From Gnetum montanum (Eukaryota > Streptophyta > Gnetopsida > Gnetales > Gnetaceae), in NCBI GenBank assembly GCA_015680685.1, contig MNCI01033431.1:49256-113255 (forward strand): a stretch of 64,000 nt of DNA, in the 5' to 3' direction. Every line of letters starts with the position of its first letter. Positions within the stretch are counted from its first letter, which is position 1. Below, piece by piece: positions 1 through 11,622 of the stretch. The notes below the pieces were generated by a model. The model did not search any database. It had not been told where the DNA came from and saw only the letters and a program-made list of their open reading frames with translations. Position numbers and translations under genes: made by a program.

Positions 1-263
1 ATTAAGTGTCCTGTTATGTCCATAACCATCGTAACTTCTGAAACATCTACTACTAATGACCGTAACTACCATTATTAATGACGTAATTGTCATAACTTCC
101 AAAACATTTGCCACTAATGTCTGTAACTGCTGCCATTAATGGCTACCACCTAGTATTTTAAATTCTGACTACTTGCATGATTTTTATTATGATTATTAAG
201 AGAGAGAAATAGAGATGTTGAAAATCATGGCCCCATGCGAGCATGGGAGTGTTGATATCAACA
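1..263 (-). repeat. 3' LTR of element A, partial
   Basis: This is the right-hand (plus-coordinate) end of an LTR that ends in a short palindromic terminus around TGTTGATATCAACA. It aligns with 5777-6040. The rest of this LTR lies before the window start. Confidence 0.85.
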
Positions 264-282
264 CTTAGCCTCCAAAATTTTT
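264..282 (-). promoter_or_regulatory. Polypurine tract of element A
   Basis: Read on the minus strand this ends in AAAATTTTGGAGGCTAAG immediately before the 3' LTR. The position and purine-rich character fit the plus-strand primer of an LTR retrotransposon. Confidence 0.6.
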
Positions 283-1533
283 ATTGCATGCTAGTGCAAG
301 GGACAAGACCACAAAAATTTTAAAATGATGCAATAGGTAGGGAATTACAAACATCACAAAACAAACAAATGGAAACTTAAAAGTAAACTAAACATGATTA
401 AAATAACTATATAATCAAAAGAGAACTAGATGTGGGCCACCCAAACCACACCATCCTATTTAATCAAACTCTAAATATATAATTTTATTATCTTAACTAC
501 ATATATCTATATATAATTAAAACATAATTATGATTTATTTCCTAGTCTTCTTACAAAGTAAAAGCCAACAACATGTGGACTACTTTGAGCACAAGACCCA
601 TACTAAACTTAATGAGGATGACAAGCTGATATTAGATTGTGGGTACTCACAACTTTCAGATTTTTCCTTTGAATTTTTCTTTGGAAAATAGGTTTAAAAG
701 GGGAAATGTAGGTTAGGGTGAGGATAGCGGCCATACCCCATCACACTTAAGAACTTATTACACTGCTAATGAACATGGTCCTCATTCCTTTTTTTTTCTT
801 TTTGAGGAAACTTTTCCCATGATGTACGTCATTTTTAAGGTAGGAATTCCAACACAAGTCTGGCCGATTAGTTGCATGGCCAGTAAACATGGTCCTCATT
901 CCTTTTTTTTTTCTTTTTGAGGAAACTTTGTCCATGGTGCAGTTCAAACCTTGTGTATGTGCCTTTAATTACGATTCGATAGCATCATAGTAGGTCTCCT
1001 GGGTGGCTAAAGGTTCTCAAGTGGAGATGAACACTCTTCACCCTGTTGTTCATAGGGTAACTATGGATCATCACACTTGAGGGCTAGGGCTTATGAGAGG
1101 GAAAATGGGGTTTTCCAAAGTTACCTAGTGATTATGGCTAACCATTCTCCAACATCACCTATCATACACTCACATGATCATGATGATTACATGATAAGTT
1201 AGCATAGTCTCATGCTTCATAATCCAACATAACTAAAGAAACTAAAACCTTGAAAAAAACTGGGAAGAATCAAAGCATTATTGAAATATATAGTATAAGA
1301 GAGATTTTATGTAATAGTAATAAGAAATATTATATAAAGCATTATACTCACATTATTTTCCAATGGTGCTTTAATGATCCAATGCCTAGTCACTCAAAAG
1401 ATCATAATGATTATTAAAATCATATGCAAAGCAAAAATCAAAACAATATTCCAAGAAAGAAATGATAGGAATGCAAAGAAAATATGCAAATGCAACTATA
1501 TACAAACATGACGAAGAGGAAGAAAACATGCAA
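283..1533. other. 3' non-coding region of element A
   Basis: AT-rich, with no credible coding frame. It holds two near-identical copies of a segment containing 'catggtcctcattcc' plus a T/C-rich tract and 'gaggaaact' (about 773-818 and 888-935). These account for the small lysine-rich reading frame here, which I do not regard as a gene. Confidence 0.5.
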
Positions 1534-2100
1534 CTAAAGATCTACTATGTGTCCACAAGGGGCACCTGAGTAGAAATGCTTTGGATGGAATGCATTAAAA
1601 TTTCTAGGTGACTTATATCCTTGCACATTAACAACCTTGTACATATTGGGGCCAATAACATCTTTAATTCAAAATGGGCTTGACCACATAGGAAAGAACT
1701 TACTTTGAAGATTTGCTTGGTCAAATTTTCTACCTTTTCCTAAGACTAGGTCTCCAATCTTAAAGACTTCACAAACGTACTTCTAGTCAAGACATTTTTT
1801 AACAATTTGTCAATGCTTAAGATTATGAAAATCAAGACCTAATCTTAACTTGCTTGATTGTTTTCTATAAATGTTTTCTTTGGTATAAGTTTCATTGATA
1901 GGTCTAGGTCTTGGTGGATCATCGGATATAGCCTTTCTAGGAGAATGTTCCATGGATATGTCGTTAAAACTTAGCACACCTTTAAATGTTTTAAGAGGTA
2001 GGGCCTTATTTATATCTTTATTTTCCCCTAAAGGTGGTAGATCACTTAGAAAAAAATCCATCGTGTTGATAAGGCAAGGTGTCGCTATAGCCTTCTTCAC
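1534..2100 (-). pseudogene. Integrase C-terminal remnant (element A)
   Basis: The minus-strand frame carries the typical end of a plant gypsy integrase: FKIGDLVLGKGRKF, then SPF, IKDVIGPNMYKVVN and FNAFHPKHFY just before the stop. This is the domain after the catalytic core that normally closes pol. In-frame stops (one near 1810 and at least two more downstream) break it. Upstream there is no RT, RNase H or DDE core, so pol was deleted internally before or during the spread of this element. The N-terminal part of the frame (FFLSDLPPL...) is not recognised. Confidence 0.6.
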
Positions 2101-2486
2101 CTTCTCTAGAGTTTTGATAGGATTGGGTTGAACCTGTATGAGAGATAAGATTTATTTTTGTAGTTCCACTCACATGTTCACTACACTCAACCTCAATAAC
2201 CCCAACATAAAGATTAGTGTTTTGATCTTCCAAACATTGATTTTTTTTGATCCAAGGTTGTAACTACTTGTTTGTAGAAAGGTTCTCGAGGTATAGTCAT
2301 GTACTCAGATTTTCCTTTGATAGGGATTAATAGCTTTGAGAAATTTCACCTAAAGAAGCCCCCAAACTTGGCTGTAAAAGTCCTAGATAGGAGCACACCA
2401 TAGGTAGGTGACATGTCAACTCCCAAGATACCTGTGTAACATGTGAATGTAGGGTATTGTTTAAGTTACACTTTCACTCCTTTTAA

Positions 2487-2843
2487 TCACCCTACTACAA
2501 GTACATTGGACCCATTGAGTTGAATCACATTTTTCGTTTGTGGTATCATTTGTGCTTCTAAAGTCTTACATACCTTAAGAGGCATGACACTAATAGTTGC
2601 TCTAGAATCCATCAAACAATTGTGAACATTCTTTCCTAAAATAATAAGAGTTTTTAGGAAAGGAGGTTGCTCTTTCTCACTCATCATGGAATTGTTTACA
2701 TTTTGTACTGATGATGTGTTAGGACTTTTAGTGAAGTGAATTTGATTTTTGGGGTTTTGGGATTTTCCTTTATTAGTTTCTGGTCTACGAACTATCTCTT
2801 GAATTACCTCTTTCATTTTATTAAATTGTAAAAGGTCATACAT
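2487..2843 (-). pseudogene. Retropepsin-like aspartic protease (element A), degenerate
   Basis: The frame has the retrotransposon protease signature: a hydrophobic lead, then CLMDSRATISVMP, where the usual catalytic D-S/T-G-A has become D-S-R-A. The Gly to Arg change in the active-site loop should abolish activity. It sits downstream of gag on the same strand, in the normal gag-pro order. Between 2100 and 2487 the frames are broken and I recognise nothing further. Confidence 0.6.
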
Positions 2844-3219
2844 TGAGATGTTAGCTTGGGTTTTCTTAAAATCCTCAACTAGATTGTAAGTCTTAGGTTC
2901 ATCTTTAACTTCTTGTTGAGGTGGAGTTCTTCTAAGTATAGAAGGTGGATTTGGTTGTTGTGGGATGACCCAGTTTGAGTATTTGTGTTACTTTGACTAG
3001 GATCTCTTCTATTTGGAGGAGTGTAAGGGTCATTCCTAGTTTGTTATTGTAGGTTGTTCATAATGTCAGTAAGTTTACAATAGTGAGCATTAGGTGGGTT
3101 GGGGTTGTTTACCATAACTTGATCCAATGAGGAAGCCTGTTTGTTTTCTGTTTGATGAGGTTTGTTAAGGACCATAATAGAAGGTTTCCCATTTTGTTGA
3201 CCTTGGGTGTTGTCACCAT

Positions 3220-4264
3220 ATAATGCTAAAAATTGGGGACAAGTCTTCTCAGAATGTTGCCTAGTGTTATGGAGGCAACAATAATTGTCATTAACTAATG
3301 AACTAGGATTTTCTAGTTGTATATGATCCTTGTTGTTGTTTCTCTTTAATTCAACTACTTCATTTGAAAGTTTTTGAAGTGAAGTTAATATCTAGGTCAT
3401 TTGATATTGAGTTTGAGTTGGGGGTTCAATAGGATTAGATACTTTGTTTGTGTTTATGATGGATTGAACTAAGGCCTTTGATTAATCCTCATTCAAACTA
3501 GTGTTAGATGGTAAGAATGGAGAATGTGTGGGACCTTGAAAACAACTATTTGTAGGTTGAGTCATTTGAAGAGGAATGGGAGTTTGGAACATAGTGTTGG
3601 TCATTGGGAAAGTTGGTAGGGGTAGAGGACTATGTTGCATAGAATTGCTAACGCTCATCATTCCAAACTGGGTTTGAATGCTATTCATAAGGGTAATTTG
3701 TTCTGGCTCCATGGCTTTAGCCATTGCTCCCTATATTTCTGTTATGTTAGGGTCCAATTTGATGGCATAGGTAAAGAATGGATCAATGGTAGAGAGGTAA
3801 AAGTTGAGGATGCCATTAGGTTGTGGATGCATCTCGCTTGGCACATAGGCTAACTGGTGAAGGAATCTAAGGTTATAATCCCTAACATTTTCCCCAGGTA
3901 GCTTTCTTAAGTTGGTGAAATTGCTAGATGCTATGGCAAGGCTTGTGAATTTGTTAAATTGAGTCAAAAACTTATTTTTGAACTCCTGCCATGAGTTAAT
4001 GGAGGCATTAGGGAGCTTTAGAAACCATTGGGTTGCTTTGGTTTTGAAAGTTGTTACAAATACCCTACATGACACATCATTTTGGACAATGTTGTAGATG
4101 CCTAGTAAGGTTTCAAAACATTGTATATGTTGGTGGGCATCACTAGAAGGGTTTGTGGGGTCGTAGAATAAATTTATATTCTGGAGTAACTTTGGGATGT
4201 CGTGGTAGTTAGTGAAGTTAAAGGGGTTACTAACCAAGGAAGTTGGGGGTTGATTGGTTGCCAT
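3220..4264 (-). pseudogene. Gag polyprotein (element A), broken
   Basis: Starts with MATNQPPTS at 4264. Residues about 25-170 match the Retrotrans_gag pattern: a folded region with HIQCFETLLG, FKTKATQWFLKLP, SWQEFKNKFLTQF and LPGENVRDYNLRF. In-frame stops occur at about 3731 and 3482. After the second stop a coiled-coil-like stretch and a zinc-knuckle-like CCLHNTRQHSEKTC (about 3250-3290) follow. Gag would form the cytoplasmic virus-like particle that packages element RNA. The first 177 codons are open; the rest is decayed. Confidence 0.75.
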
Positions 4265-4978
4265 CCTAGTCTAGGCTCTCCTAGGAATAAAACTTGGAAA
4301 ATGTGAGGCTCATTATTTCCTTAATGTGAAGAGACAAGTGATTGGTCGGTTAGAAGCAGAGGAGAGTTCACTCATAAAATAGAACTATAAAATATAAAAT
4401 AAAACTATAAAATTGAGTAAAAAGAAAAGAAAATATTGAAATAATATATATTTTTTTTGGTAAAAAAAAACACTAAAATATGCTAACTTTGTTTTTTGAA
4501 AAGAAAAATAAATGTAGAAAATTGCAATACTTATAAAATTAAAAGGGAAAATAGTAAAATGCAAGATTTTAGGAAAACAAACTTAAAATTGCATAATCAA
4601 ATAAAACCACCTTAACTAACCCAAGACTAAGGTAAGGACTGCCAAAACACAAATTTGAAAATGAGATCGGGAAATAAGAATTTTAAAAAAAAACAAGGAA
4701 AAAGATTAAGGAAAAATCGGTGGTGAGACTCGAAAGTTTTCAAGAAACAAATTTTTGAGGGTAGGAAATCAAGGGCTCAAAATTTCTTTAATAAGATTTT
4801 TCAAGACAATGGCTGAAAATAGAAATTTTAAATAAAACAAGTTTGAAACAAGAAAAATGAAATTTTCAAAAAATAAAAACAGGGACTGGAAAAGGATAGA
4901 AAATAAATATTTCAGAAAATGAGATAACAATGGCTAGAAAAGTGACAAGAAAAGCTGATAAACAAAATGTGAGAGAAT
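4265..4978. other. 5' leader of element A
   Basis: A-rich untranslated stretch between the primer-binding site and the gag start. No coding frame or recognisable signal beyond that. Confidence 0.5.
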
Positions 4979-4997
4979 GGCCCTCCTTCTAGTGCCA
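4979..4997 (-). promoter_or_regulatory. Primer-binding site of element A
   Basis: On the minus strand, six bases after the 5' LTR, the sequence is TGGCACTAGAAGGAGGGCC. It starts with TGG, as required to pair with a tRNA CCA end. The G elements use the same 19-mer with one change (TGGCGCTAG...). I do not assign the tRNA. Confidence 0.65.
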
Positions 4998-5003
4998 AAA
5001 AGG

Positions 5004-6040
5004 TGTTGATGCATAAATTTTGGTCACACCAACACTGGGAAAGAAAACTCATTTTAGGAGACTATTGCCTAGGGTACCTCCCATATGGGTACGAAAACCT
5101 AGGAATAGTCTTAGCTATAGAGGGCTACATGGCCTTTTGCAAATAATAAACAAGAAATAAATCTAGAATTTAAATTAAATAATTGTCTCCAATAGAATAA
5201 GTGATTAAAAGAACTGGATTTTCCCTGGTGTTGTTGATGTTGTTGGTCCGTGACTACTGATGGTATCCACTGCTAGGCAGGAAGACCATGATCGCTAAGA
5301 GAAAGGGAGAGAGAGAGAAAGAGAAAGAGAGAGACTGCCCACTACAGTCCACACAGGGCAGCAACTGTAGTTCTCAAAGCCTATCATCGTTTATCGCCTT
5401 TTATGCATCGTCGTAGAGAGGAAGATCATTCATCCACATCTACACCACCGTGACAAGCTCCTACCATCACCTAGAAGATCCACAAGGATATGATTTTGAG
5501 CTACTAGCTCCTACCTTGGACCCTCCTTGAAGATCAACTAGAAGCCTATAAAGAAAAGAAAAGAAAAGAGGAAACTATTGCTTAGTGGATAGGAAGCTAC
5601 CCCTTCAGATTGATAGCCAGAGCTTATTTGGGACTCCCTCCCTTCGTTCCTCTAGAGCCCCTCCCCTAGACTCCCCATTTTATAGCCACTGCAACCATCC
5701 ATAATAATGTCTACGTTTCATGTAATAGTTACAAAAACCACCATCACTTCTCGTGTAATAATTCCCACATTCTCTAATTAAGTGCCCACTTATGTCCATA
5801 ACCATCATAACTTCCGAAATGTTTGCTACTAATGATCGTAATTGCCATCATTAATCACCATAATTTTCATAACTTCCAAAATGTTTGCCACTAATATTTG
5901 TAACTGCTGCCATTAATGACTACCACCTGGCAGTTTAAATTCCCACTACTTGCATGATTTTTATTGTGTTTATTAAGAGAGAGAAGTAGAGATGTTGATA
6001 ATCATGGCCCCATGCAAGCATGGGAGTGTTGACATCAACA
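5004..6040 (-). repeat. 5' LTR of element A
   Basis: 1037 bp bounded by TGTTGATG and CATCAACA. It contains a GA-rich microsatellite near 5303-5335. On the minus strand there is a TATA box in the expected promoter position. It is immediately followed on the right by RT sequence of another element. Confidence 0.85.
5677..5684 (-). promoter_or_regulatory. TATA box in LTR of element A
   Basis: Minus-strand TATAAAAT in the context GGCTATAAAATGGGGAG, within the LTR and about 670 bp upstream of the LTR/leader boundary. It is the likely start region for the genomic RNA. Confidence 0.5.
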
Positions 6041-6049
6041 ACAACAAAA

Positions 6050-6540
6050 TTCCAAATTGTAGCAAATAATTAAGGAGGAGATAGAGCAAATCCTCAAGGT
6101 AGGATTCATCTATCTAATCACAGATAGTGAGTGGGTTAGCCCACTCGTAATTGTACCGAAGAAGGATGGTAAATGGTAGGTTTGCATCAACTTCAGGTTG
6201 TTGAATATGGTAACATTTAAGAATCATTTTCCTTTGCCATTTGTAGATCAAGTGTTAGAAACCATATTTAGGCATTGTTATTATAGTTTCTTAGATGGTT
6301 ATAGTGGTTATAACCAAATCCAAATTGTGCTAGAAGATCAGGCCAACAAAACATTCACAAGTCCCTAGGGGACTTTTGCATATTGTAAGATGTCATTTGG
6401 TCTATGCAATGCCCCCACAACATTTCAATGCTTGGTCCTTAGCATATTTCAACAACAAATAAGTAGTGGTGTTCAAGTCTTCATGGATGGCTTTTCCACT
6501 TATGGAGCTACCTTCGAGCAAGCCTTGGATTGACTTGAGC
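6050..6540 (+). pseudogene. Ty3/gypsy reverse transcriptase fragment (pre-existing element)
   Basis: A plus-strand frame with several stops spells the RT core: IVPKKDGKW, VCIN, HFPLPFVDQ, FLDGYSGYNQI, GTFAYCKMSFGLCNAPTTFQC and VFMDGFSTYG. The last is the catalytic Y/F-x-DD motif with its second Asp changed to Gly. The protein-coding signal begins right at the edge of element A, so A inserted into or beside this older copy. Its upstream part would lie left of the window. Confidence 0.8.
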
Positions 6541-7189
6541 AAGTACTAAAGAGACATGCAATGAAATGATTGCTTTTTTCTAGTCTTGCATTCACACTTG
6601 CATTTAATTGTTGTTATTATTTCATTTAATCTAGCTCATGCACATTTGTCCTTGAATCTTTCCTTCACTCTCAATACTTGGTTTCCAACATAGACATCTC
6701 TATCACAAGCCCTTATATGTCTGCATTATAATAAGTTATTTAGAAGCAACAGAAATGGCAATCTCAAATCTTACAGCAAAGCCAGTGCAAGAGCAATACA
6801 AATTATTAGAATAAGAATTAGCTCTTACCATCTCCTTATAGAGATAAGGCTTTAGATCAATTTACCAAAAGAAAAGCATATTTGTAAACTATGCAAATAA
6901 AGTATAGAAAATGAAGAACATATCTTTTTATTTTGCCCATCTTTAGCTCACATTTAAATAAACTACAATATTAATTATTGATCCCATATGCTTGGTGCAT
7001 TACATCAATGATGTTTTCAATTTTCTTCAAAAATATGTTGAGGCTTTGTAACCATCTAATAATCCTTTGTGATTTTCTGAAATTAACAAACATTTCTAGT
7101 TTCTAGAAAATTGTATTTATTTTCACCTTAGCAATTGGCTTTCAATAGTACCTAGATATCTACCAAATTTGGATCGTTAGCATAATTCT
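6541..7189. other. AT-rich stretch with no clear gene
   Basis: Apart from a short zinc-finger-like remnant listed separately, I see no domain, LTR boundary or RNA gene here. It may be the decayed remainder of the pol gene to its left. Confidence 0.4.
6862..6954 (+). pseudogene. Possible LINE ORF2 zinc-binding tail
   Basis: One plus-strand frame reads LPKEKHICKLCK, a stop, then SIENEEHIFLFCPSLAHI. The spacing C-x2-C ... E-H-x4-C resembles the zinc-binding region (zf-RVT) that follows the RT of plant LINEs. It is short and interrupted, so the match could be fortuitous. Confidence 0.35.
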
Positions 7190-7323
7190 ATTAGAAAGAA
7201 GGGTACAAAATAGTGCACACAAGCAAAATGCATGAATGATTTTTTTATAATTTGAAGGAAGAAATCTTATAGTAATTTCTTATGATTTTTAGTAAAAAGT
7301 TTATTTTATTAAAAAAAATCAAA

Positions 7324-8120
7324 TGTTGATATTGGATGGGTGGATGTAATTGATTTTGGCCTAAATATCTTTTAAAAATATATATTTTTGAAATGAATGG
7401 TTAGGCAAACTATCCCAAAAAGATGTATTATAGCCCAATCCATTTATATAAGAAGGAACAAAATGAAGAAAAGGAGGAACAATGATGAAACCAATACAAG
7501 CAAGTTTTGATGAATGAAGCATTAAATGAATAATTAAATGATTTGATGAATTCTAGAAATTTTCTAAAGTCTACAAATTAAATAATCAATTGTCATCCAT
7601 TCTCATAACTTCTTCTTACCATTCTCTATCATAACTCATGATTCTCTCTACTCTTTACTCACATCAACATTCTCATTACCACTTACCATCATTAGTTTCA
7701 TTCTCTCATTATCCTCTCATTAGTTTCCTAAAATATCTCATGAACTCATTAATTTGTCAATATTAAGAGGGTGAAGAGTCACTGTTAAGAGGTACCTTTT
7801 CAAGCCAAATTTAACCAATGAAATTACATCCAATTAATTTTAAATTTTATAAATAGATAGAATTTTCAAGAGCTTTCCAACAAGCCCAAGGTCAAGTCAA
7901 AATGCCTAGTAATGAAAAAGTTATAGCCTCTCAAAATTTGTAAAAAAGTCTAAAAACATCTATAGAGAAATATTGCATCTTCAAGATGTCTACAAGAAGT
8001 CTCTCTTGATATCAAAAGATATATTTCAACTTTGAAGACATCTTTCCAAAGTTAGTAGACATATTTCTGAAGAGCAAGCAAATAATCAAGATCAGATTTT
8101 GTTATACTTAAAATCCAACA
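7324..8120 (+). repeat. LTR 1 of the AT-rich element
   Basis: Begins TGTTGATATTGGAT and ends AAATCCAACA, giving TG...CA ends with a short inverted match. It has a TATATAAG box near 7444. It shares the stretch starting GGTGGATGTAATTGATTTT with LTR 3, and the block around 7735-8050 with both other copies. Confidence 0.65.
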
Positions 8121-8123
8121 AAG

Positions 8124-8138
8124 TGGTATTGGAATACC
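8124..8138 (+). promoter_or_regulatory. Degenerate primer-binding site after LTR 1
   Basis: TGGTATTGGAATACC three bases after the LTR end. The first six bases match the complement of initiator-Met tRNA (TGGTATCAGAG...); the rest has drifted. The second copy at 9248 reads TGGTATCAAAT. Confidence 0.45.
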
Positions 8139-8278
8139 AATTTTAATGTGGGACCAAATAATTAAGGAATTTGATAAATCAAGGTTGGAAACAATCTTGA
8201 TAAATAAATAATCTGATAAGCCAAGGTTGAAAACATTCTTAATGATGAAGAATTCCAATAATAATGAAGAAAGTACCT

Positions 8279-8922
8279 NNNNNNNNNNNNNNNNNNNNNN
8301 NNNNNNNNNNNNNNNNNNNNNNNNNNNNNNNNNNNNNNNNNNNNNNNNNNNNNNNNNNNNNNNNNNNNNNNNNNNNNNNNNNNNNNNNNNNNNNNNNNNN
8401 NNNNNNNNNNNNNNNNNNNNNNNNNNNNNNNNNNNNNNNNNNNNNNNNNNNNNNNNNNNNNNNNNNNNNNNNNNNNNNNNNNNNNNNNNNNNNNNNNNNN
8501 NNNNNNNNNNNNNNNNNNNNNNNNNNNNNNNNNNNNNNNNNNNNNNNNNNNNNNNNNNNNNNNNNNNNNNNNNNNNNNNNNNNNNNNNNNNNNNNNNNNN
8601 NNNNNNNNNNNNNNNNNNNNNNNNNNNNNNNNNNNNNNNNNNNNNNNNNNNNNNNNNNNNNNNNNNNNNNNNNNNNNNNNNNNNNNNNNNNNNNNNNNNN
8701 NNNNNNNNNNNNNNNNNNNNNNNNNNNNNNNNNNNNNNNNNNNNNNNNNNNNNNNNNNNNNNNNNNNNNNNNNNNNNNNNNNNNNNNNNNNNNNNNNNNN
8801 NNNNNNNNNNNNNNNNNNNNNNNNNNNNNNNNNNNNNNNNNNNNNNNNNNNNNNNNNNNNNNNNNNNNNNNNNNNNNNNNNNNNNNNNNNNNNNNNNNNN
8901 NNNNNNNNNNNNNNNNNNNNNN
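8279..8922. other. Assembly gap (644 N)
   Basis: An unbroken run of N. From the flanking repeats it should contain the rest of the first internal region and the left part of LTR 2. Reading frames that cross it have no meaning. Confidence 0.99.
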
Positions 8923-9244
8923 AGAAGTATTTTTCCAAATTATATTTGACTAGTCATATGGCATCCAATTGATTTAAAATTTTACATGAGAATAGGTCTT
9001 TTAGAGAGCTTTTCAACGAGCCTAAAATCAACCTCAAATTCTTAGTAATGAAGAAGTTAGAATCTTCTAAATTTTGAAGAAAAATAAAAAAATATCTATA
9101 TAGATGTCTTGCATCTTTAAGATGTCTCTCTTAATACCTAAACATGTATTTTTAGAATTAATAGATATCTTTGAATTAAAATTCATCTTTCGTAAAAGCA
9201 AGAAACCAATTAATATTAGCTTCTATTATATTCAAAATCTAATA
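8923..9244 (+). repeat. LTR 2 (right part) of the AT-rich element
   Basis: Aligns with the last third of LTR 1 and LTR 3, for example the shared 'tggcatccaattgattt' block and the run of 'gatgtct' phrases. It ends at AATCTAATA and is followed by AAG and a TGGTATCA primer-site remnant. Confidence 0.6.
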
Positions 9245-9937
9245 AAGTGGTATCAAATCACCAATTTCAGTTCACAATCAAACAATTAAAGAATTGGATG
9301 AGTTAAAGTTGGAAACAATCTTGATGATGAAAATTTTGATGAACCAAGGTTGAAAACAATCATGATGATGATTAATTTCATGATATAATATTGAAACTAA
9401 TCTTGATGATGAAGAATTCCCACAATCAAGAACTTGAATACCTAACGGAGGGTCTGTCAAAAAATTCATGCAACATAAAGAAAATACCTCCATGATGACA
9501 AAAGCGAGGAATCTTAATGAAGCATGAAGAATTACTTCCAAAATGCATAAAGGAGAGTTTTAACAGAAAAAAAATCAATGAACAAGAAAATAGCTTCATA
9601 ATTCATAATGTTAAAAGGAGGGTCACTTTAAAAAAATTCATAAAGCATGAAGAAATTGCCTACCATAAGCACAAAGAAGGATTTGTAAAATTAAGATGAT
9701 TACCAAGAAGATTGGAAATTAGTTGAAGTATGAAGACCAATGATAGTCATACTTCCCATTAACCTTTCAACAAGGGAATGCCAGAGACTAGGATGCATGA
9801 AAAGTGCACTAACGATTTTTCTCATTATAAGCAAAAAAATCTTAAGATGGTTGTTTTATGTTTTCTTATTAAAAAATGTTGAAAATAATGTAAATTGGAC
9901 TTAGAAGTCCAAATTTTTATTTTATCAAAAAATCAAA
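9245..9937 (+). other. Internal region of the AT-rich element
   Basis: 693 bp, non-coding. It opens with the primer-site remnant. It contains an imperfect series of segments based on 'ttggaaacaatcttgatgatga' spread over about 9305-9420. The beginning matches 8121-8278 after LTR 1. There is no G-rich polypurine tract; the stretch before LTR 3 is A-rich only. Confidence 0.55.
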
Positions 9938-10966
9938 TATTAGTATTTGATAGGTGGATGTAATTGATTTTAGCCTTAAATACCCTTTAAAATTCCATAC
10001 TTTAAATTGAATGGGCAAGGAAAAATTGTTTCCAAAAGGTATATTATGGTCCAAATCCATTTCTATAAGGAGGAGGTTGATAAATTGTACTACATAAGGA
10101 TCATATGAAGGGAAATAGATAAGTTATGGTTAAAAGAGTTTTAGGTAATTCTTTGGAACTTTGTAATAATTAATGAATCTTAAAGTTATAAAATGTATAT
10201 CTTTAATTTTGTTCCTTATATTTCATGATCTTTTGGTTGTATTAGTTATTTCAAATAGTAATTGATGAACTTCAACATTTGCTTCTTCACAAGTACACTT
10301 TATAGCTAACTCTAACAAGACTTTAATTTGATATTGAAAGGTGCAGCTTACTTTTACTTGACATGACTTTAAATCTTTACAAATTCATAAGGATTGTTAA
10401 TTGATAAACCTTACAAAAGAGTAAGGTGACTTACAACTTGTTACTATATTAACGATATGACTTAAGTTGCATTCATGAATTATGAATTACTCTAACAACA
10501 ACTATTTCTTCTATTTATAAAGGAGGATCAAATTGAGGGAAAGAAAAAACATAAGCAAATTAAGTAAAAGAAGTAACAACTTTCATGAACTCATTAATTT
10601 ATTAATATTAAGAAGGTTAAGAGTTATTTTTAAGAGGCATTTTTTCAAGCCATATCTAGCCAATGAAATGACATCAAATTAATTTGAGATTTTACAAATA
10701 GACAGACCATTTTAAAAGGTTTCCAATGAGCCAAAGAATAACTCAAAACTTTGAGAAATGAAAAAGTTACAACCTCCTCAATTTTAAAGAAAAATTAGAA
10801 GAAATCTATATAAACATCTTGTATCTTCAAGACATCTCTCCCAATATCAAAAGATGTCTTTAAACTCTAAAAATGTCTTTCTAGAATCAGTAGATGTCTT
10901 TGAAACATCTTTCCTAAGAAAAAGAAAATAATCAAGATCAACTTCTATTGCACTTAAAATTCCACA
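9938..10966 (+). repeat. LTR 3 of the AT-rich element
   Basis: Starts TATTAGTATTTGAT (a decayed form of the LTR 1 start) and ends AAATTCCACA. It is about 230 bp longer than LTR 1 because the stretch about 10080-10560 is different or additional. Its right flank has no primer site, which fits a terminal 3' LTR. Confidence 0.6.
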
Positions 10967-11622
10967 AATGCAAAATTTTAGACTTTAACTCCTATACAAT
11001 AATCTAGCTAACTAGCATATTCTAATGGTTAATAACATCTACTCTCTTGTTATAATTATCTTTCATCAATAGCTCTTCCACTTATCCCACTAACAAGTTT
11101 GGTGATAATCCTTCTCACAATCATCTATTGTGATATTTTCGAACTGCAACAACTACTTCTAATCTTATGGCTATGTCCTCAACTTTCAGATTTGAACTTA
11201 ATGTCACTGCAATAGCATAGGCCTCCTCTATTTGATAGTTTAAACCATCTTTTATCTTTTTACACATAAATCATTTTCATTAGTGGTGGTTGGTTGATTA
11301 CCACCTTCTTAGACTTGTCACTATGTAAGTGAAAACTCAATTTATCCTGCCTCATAGTGACAATGTTACACTATGAATCAATAATGGCATGTTGATAATA
11401 TTGCCATAGTTTGAATAAAATGATATGGTAAGAATCCATGGGAATTGTAAAAAATGTTCCCACTCAAAAACGGACTAGATATTATTGTATGATTTAATGA
11501 TTGATACTTTGATCCAACGAATTAGTTATCTATAGTTTTGAATACGAATGGGTAGATAACTGTAGTTCCTCAACTATAAATCTAGAAACTAGATTATCCA
11601 AAGTAGTATTATCAACAATAGG

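Larger units (their letters stand above)
1..6040 (-). mobile_element. Element A: non-autonomous Ty3/gypsy LTR retrotransposon (left end off window)
   Basis: A minus-strand element. Its 5' LTR is at 5004-6040, the internal region at 264-5003, and the 3' LTR at 1-263 is cut by the window edge. The right end of the left LTR (1-263) matches 5777-6040 almost base for base. LTR ends are TGTTGATG and CATCAACA. The internal region runs gag, protease, then only the C-terminal end of integrase, so RT, RNase H and the integrase core are missing. The right flank (from 6041) is the reverse transcriptase of an older element. The target duplication cannot be checked because the left flank is outside the window. 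Confidence 0.85.
7190..10966 (+). mobile_element. AT-rich non-autonomous LTR element in tandem (LTR-int-LTR-int-LTR)
   Basis: Three diverged LTR copies (7324-8120; fragment 8923-9244; 9938-10966) alternate with short non-coding internal pieces. The end of LTR1 and of LTR2 is followed by AAG then TGGTATtg/TGGTATca, the start of the initiator-Met tRNA primer site common in plant elements. Sequence left of LTR1 (7190-7323) matches sequence left of LTR3 (about 9790-9937), so another internal piece precedes LTR1. No frame looks coding. The layout suggests a small non-autonomous element (TRIM/LARD-like) that underwent unequal recombination. Confidence 0.65.

Noticed and set aside
747-947. 66-codon lysine-rich frame
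   Set aside because: Produced by a duplicated T/C-rich segment in the 3' non-coding region of element A.
8162-8953. Long reading frames of 229-258 codons near 8.2-8.9 kb
   Set aside because: They consist almost entirely of N from the assembly gap.
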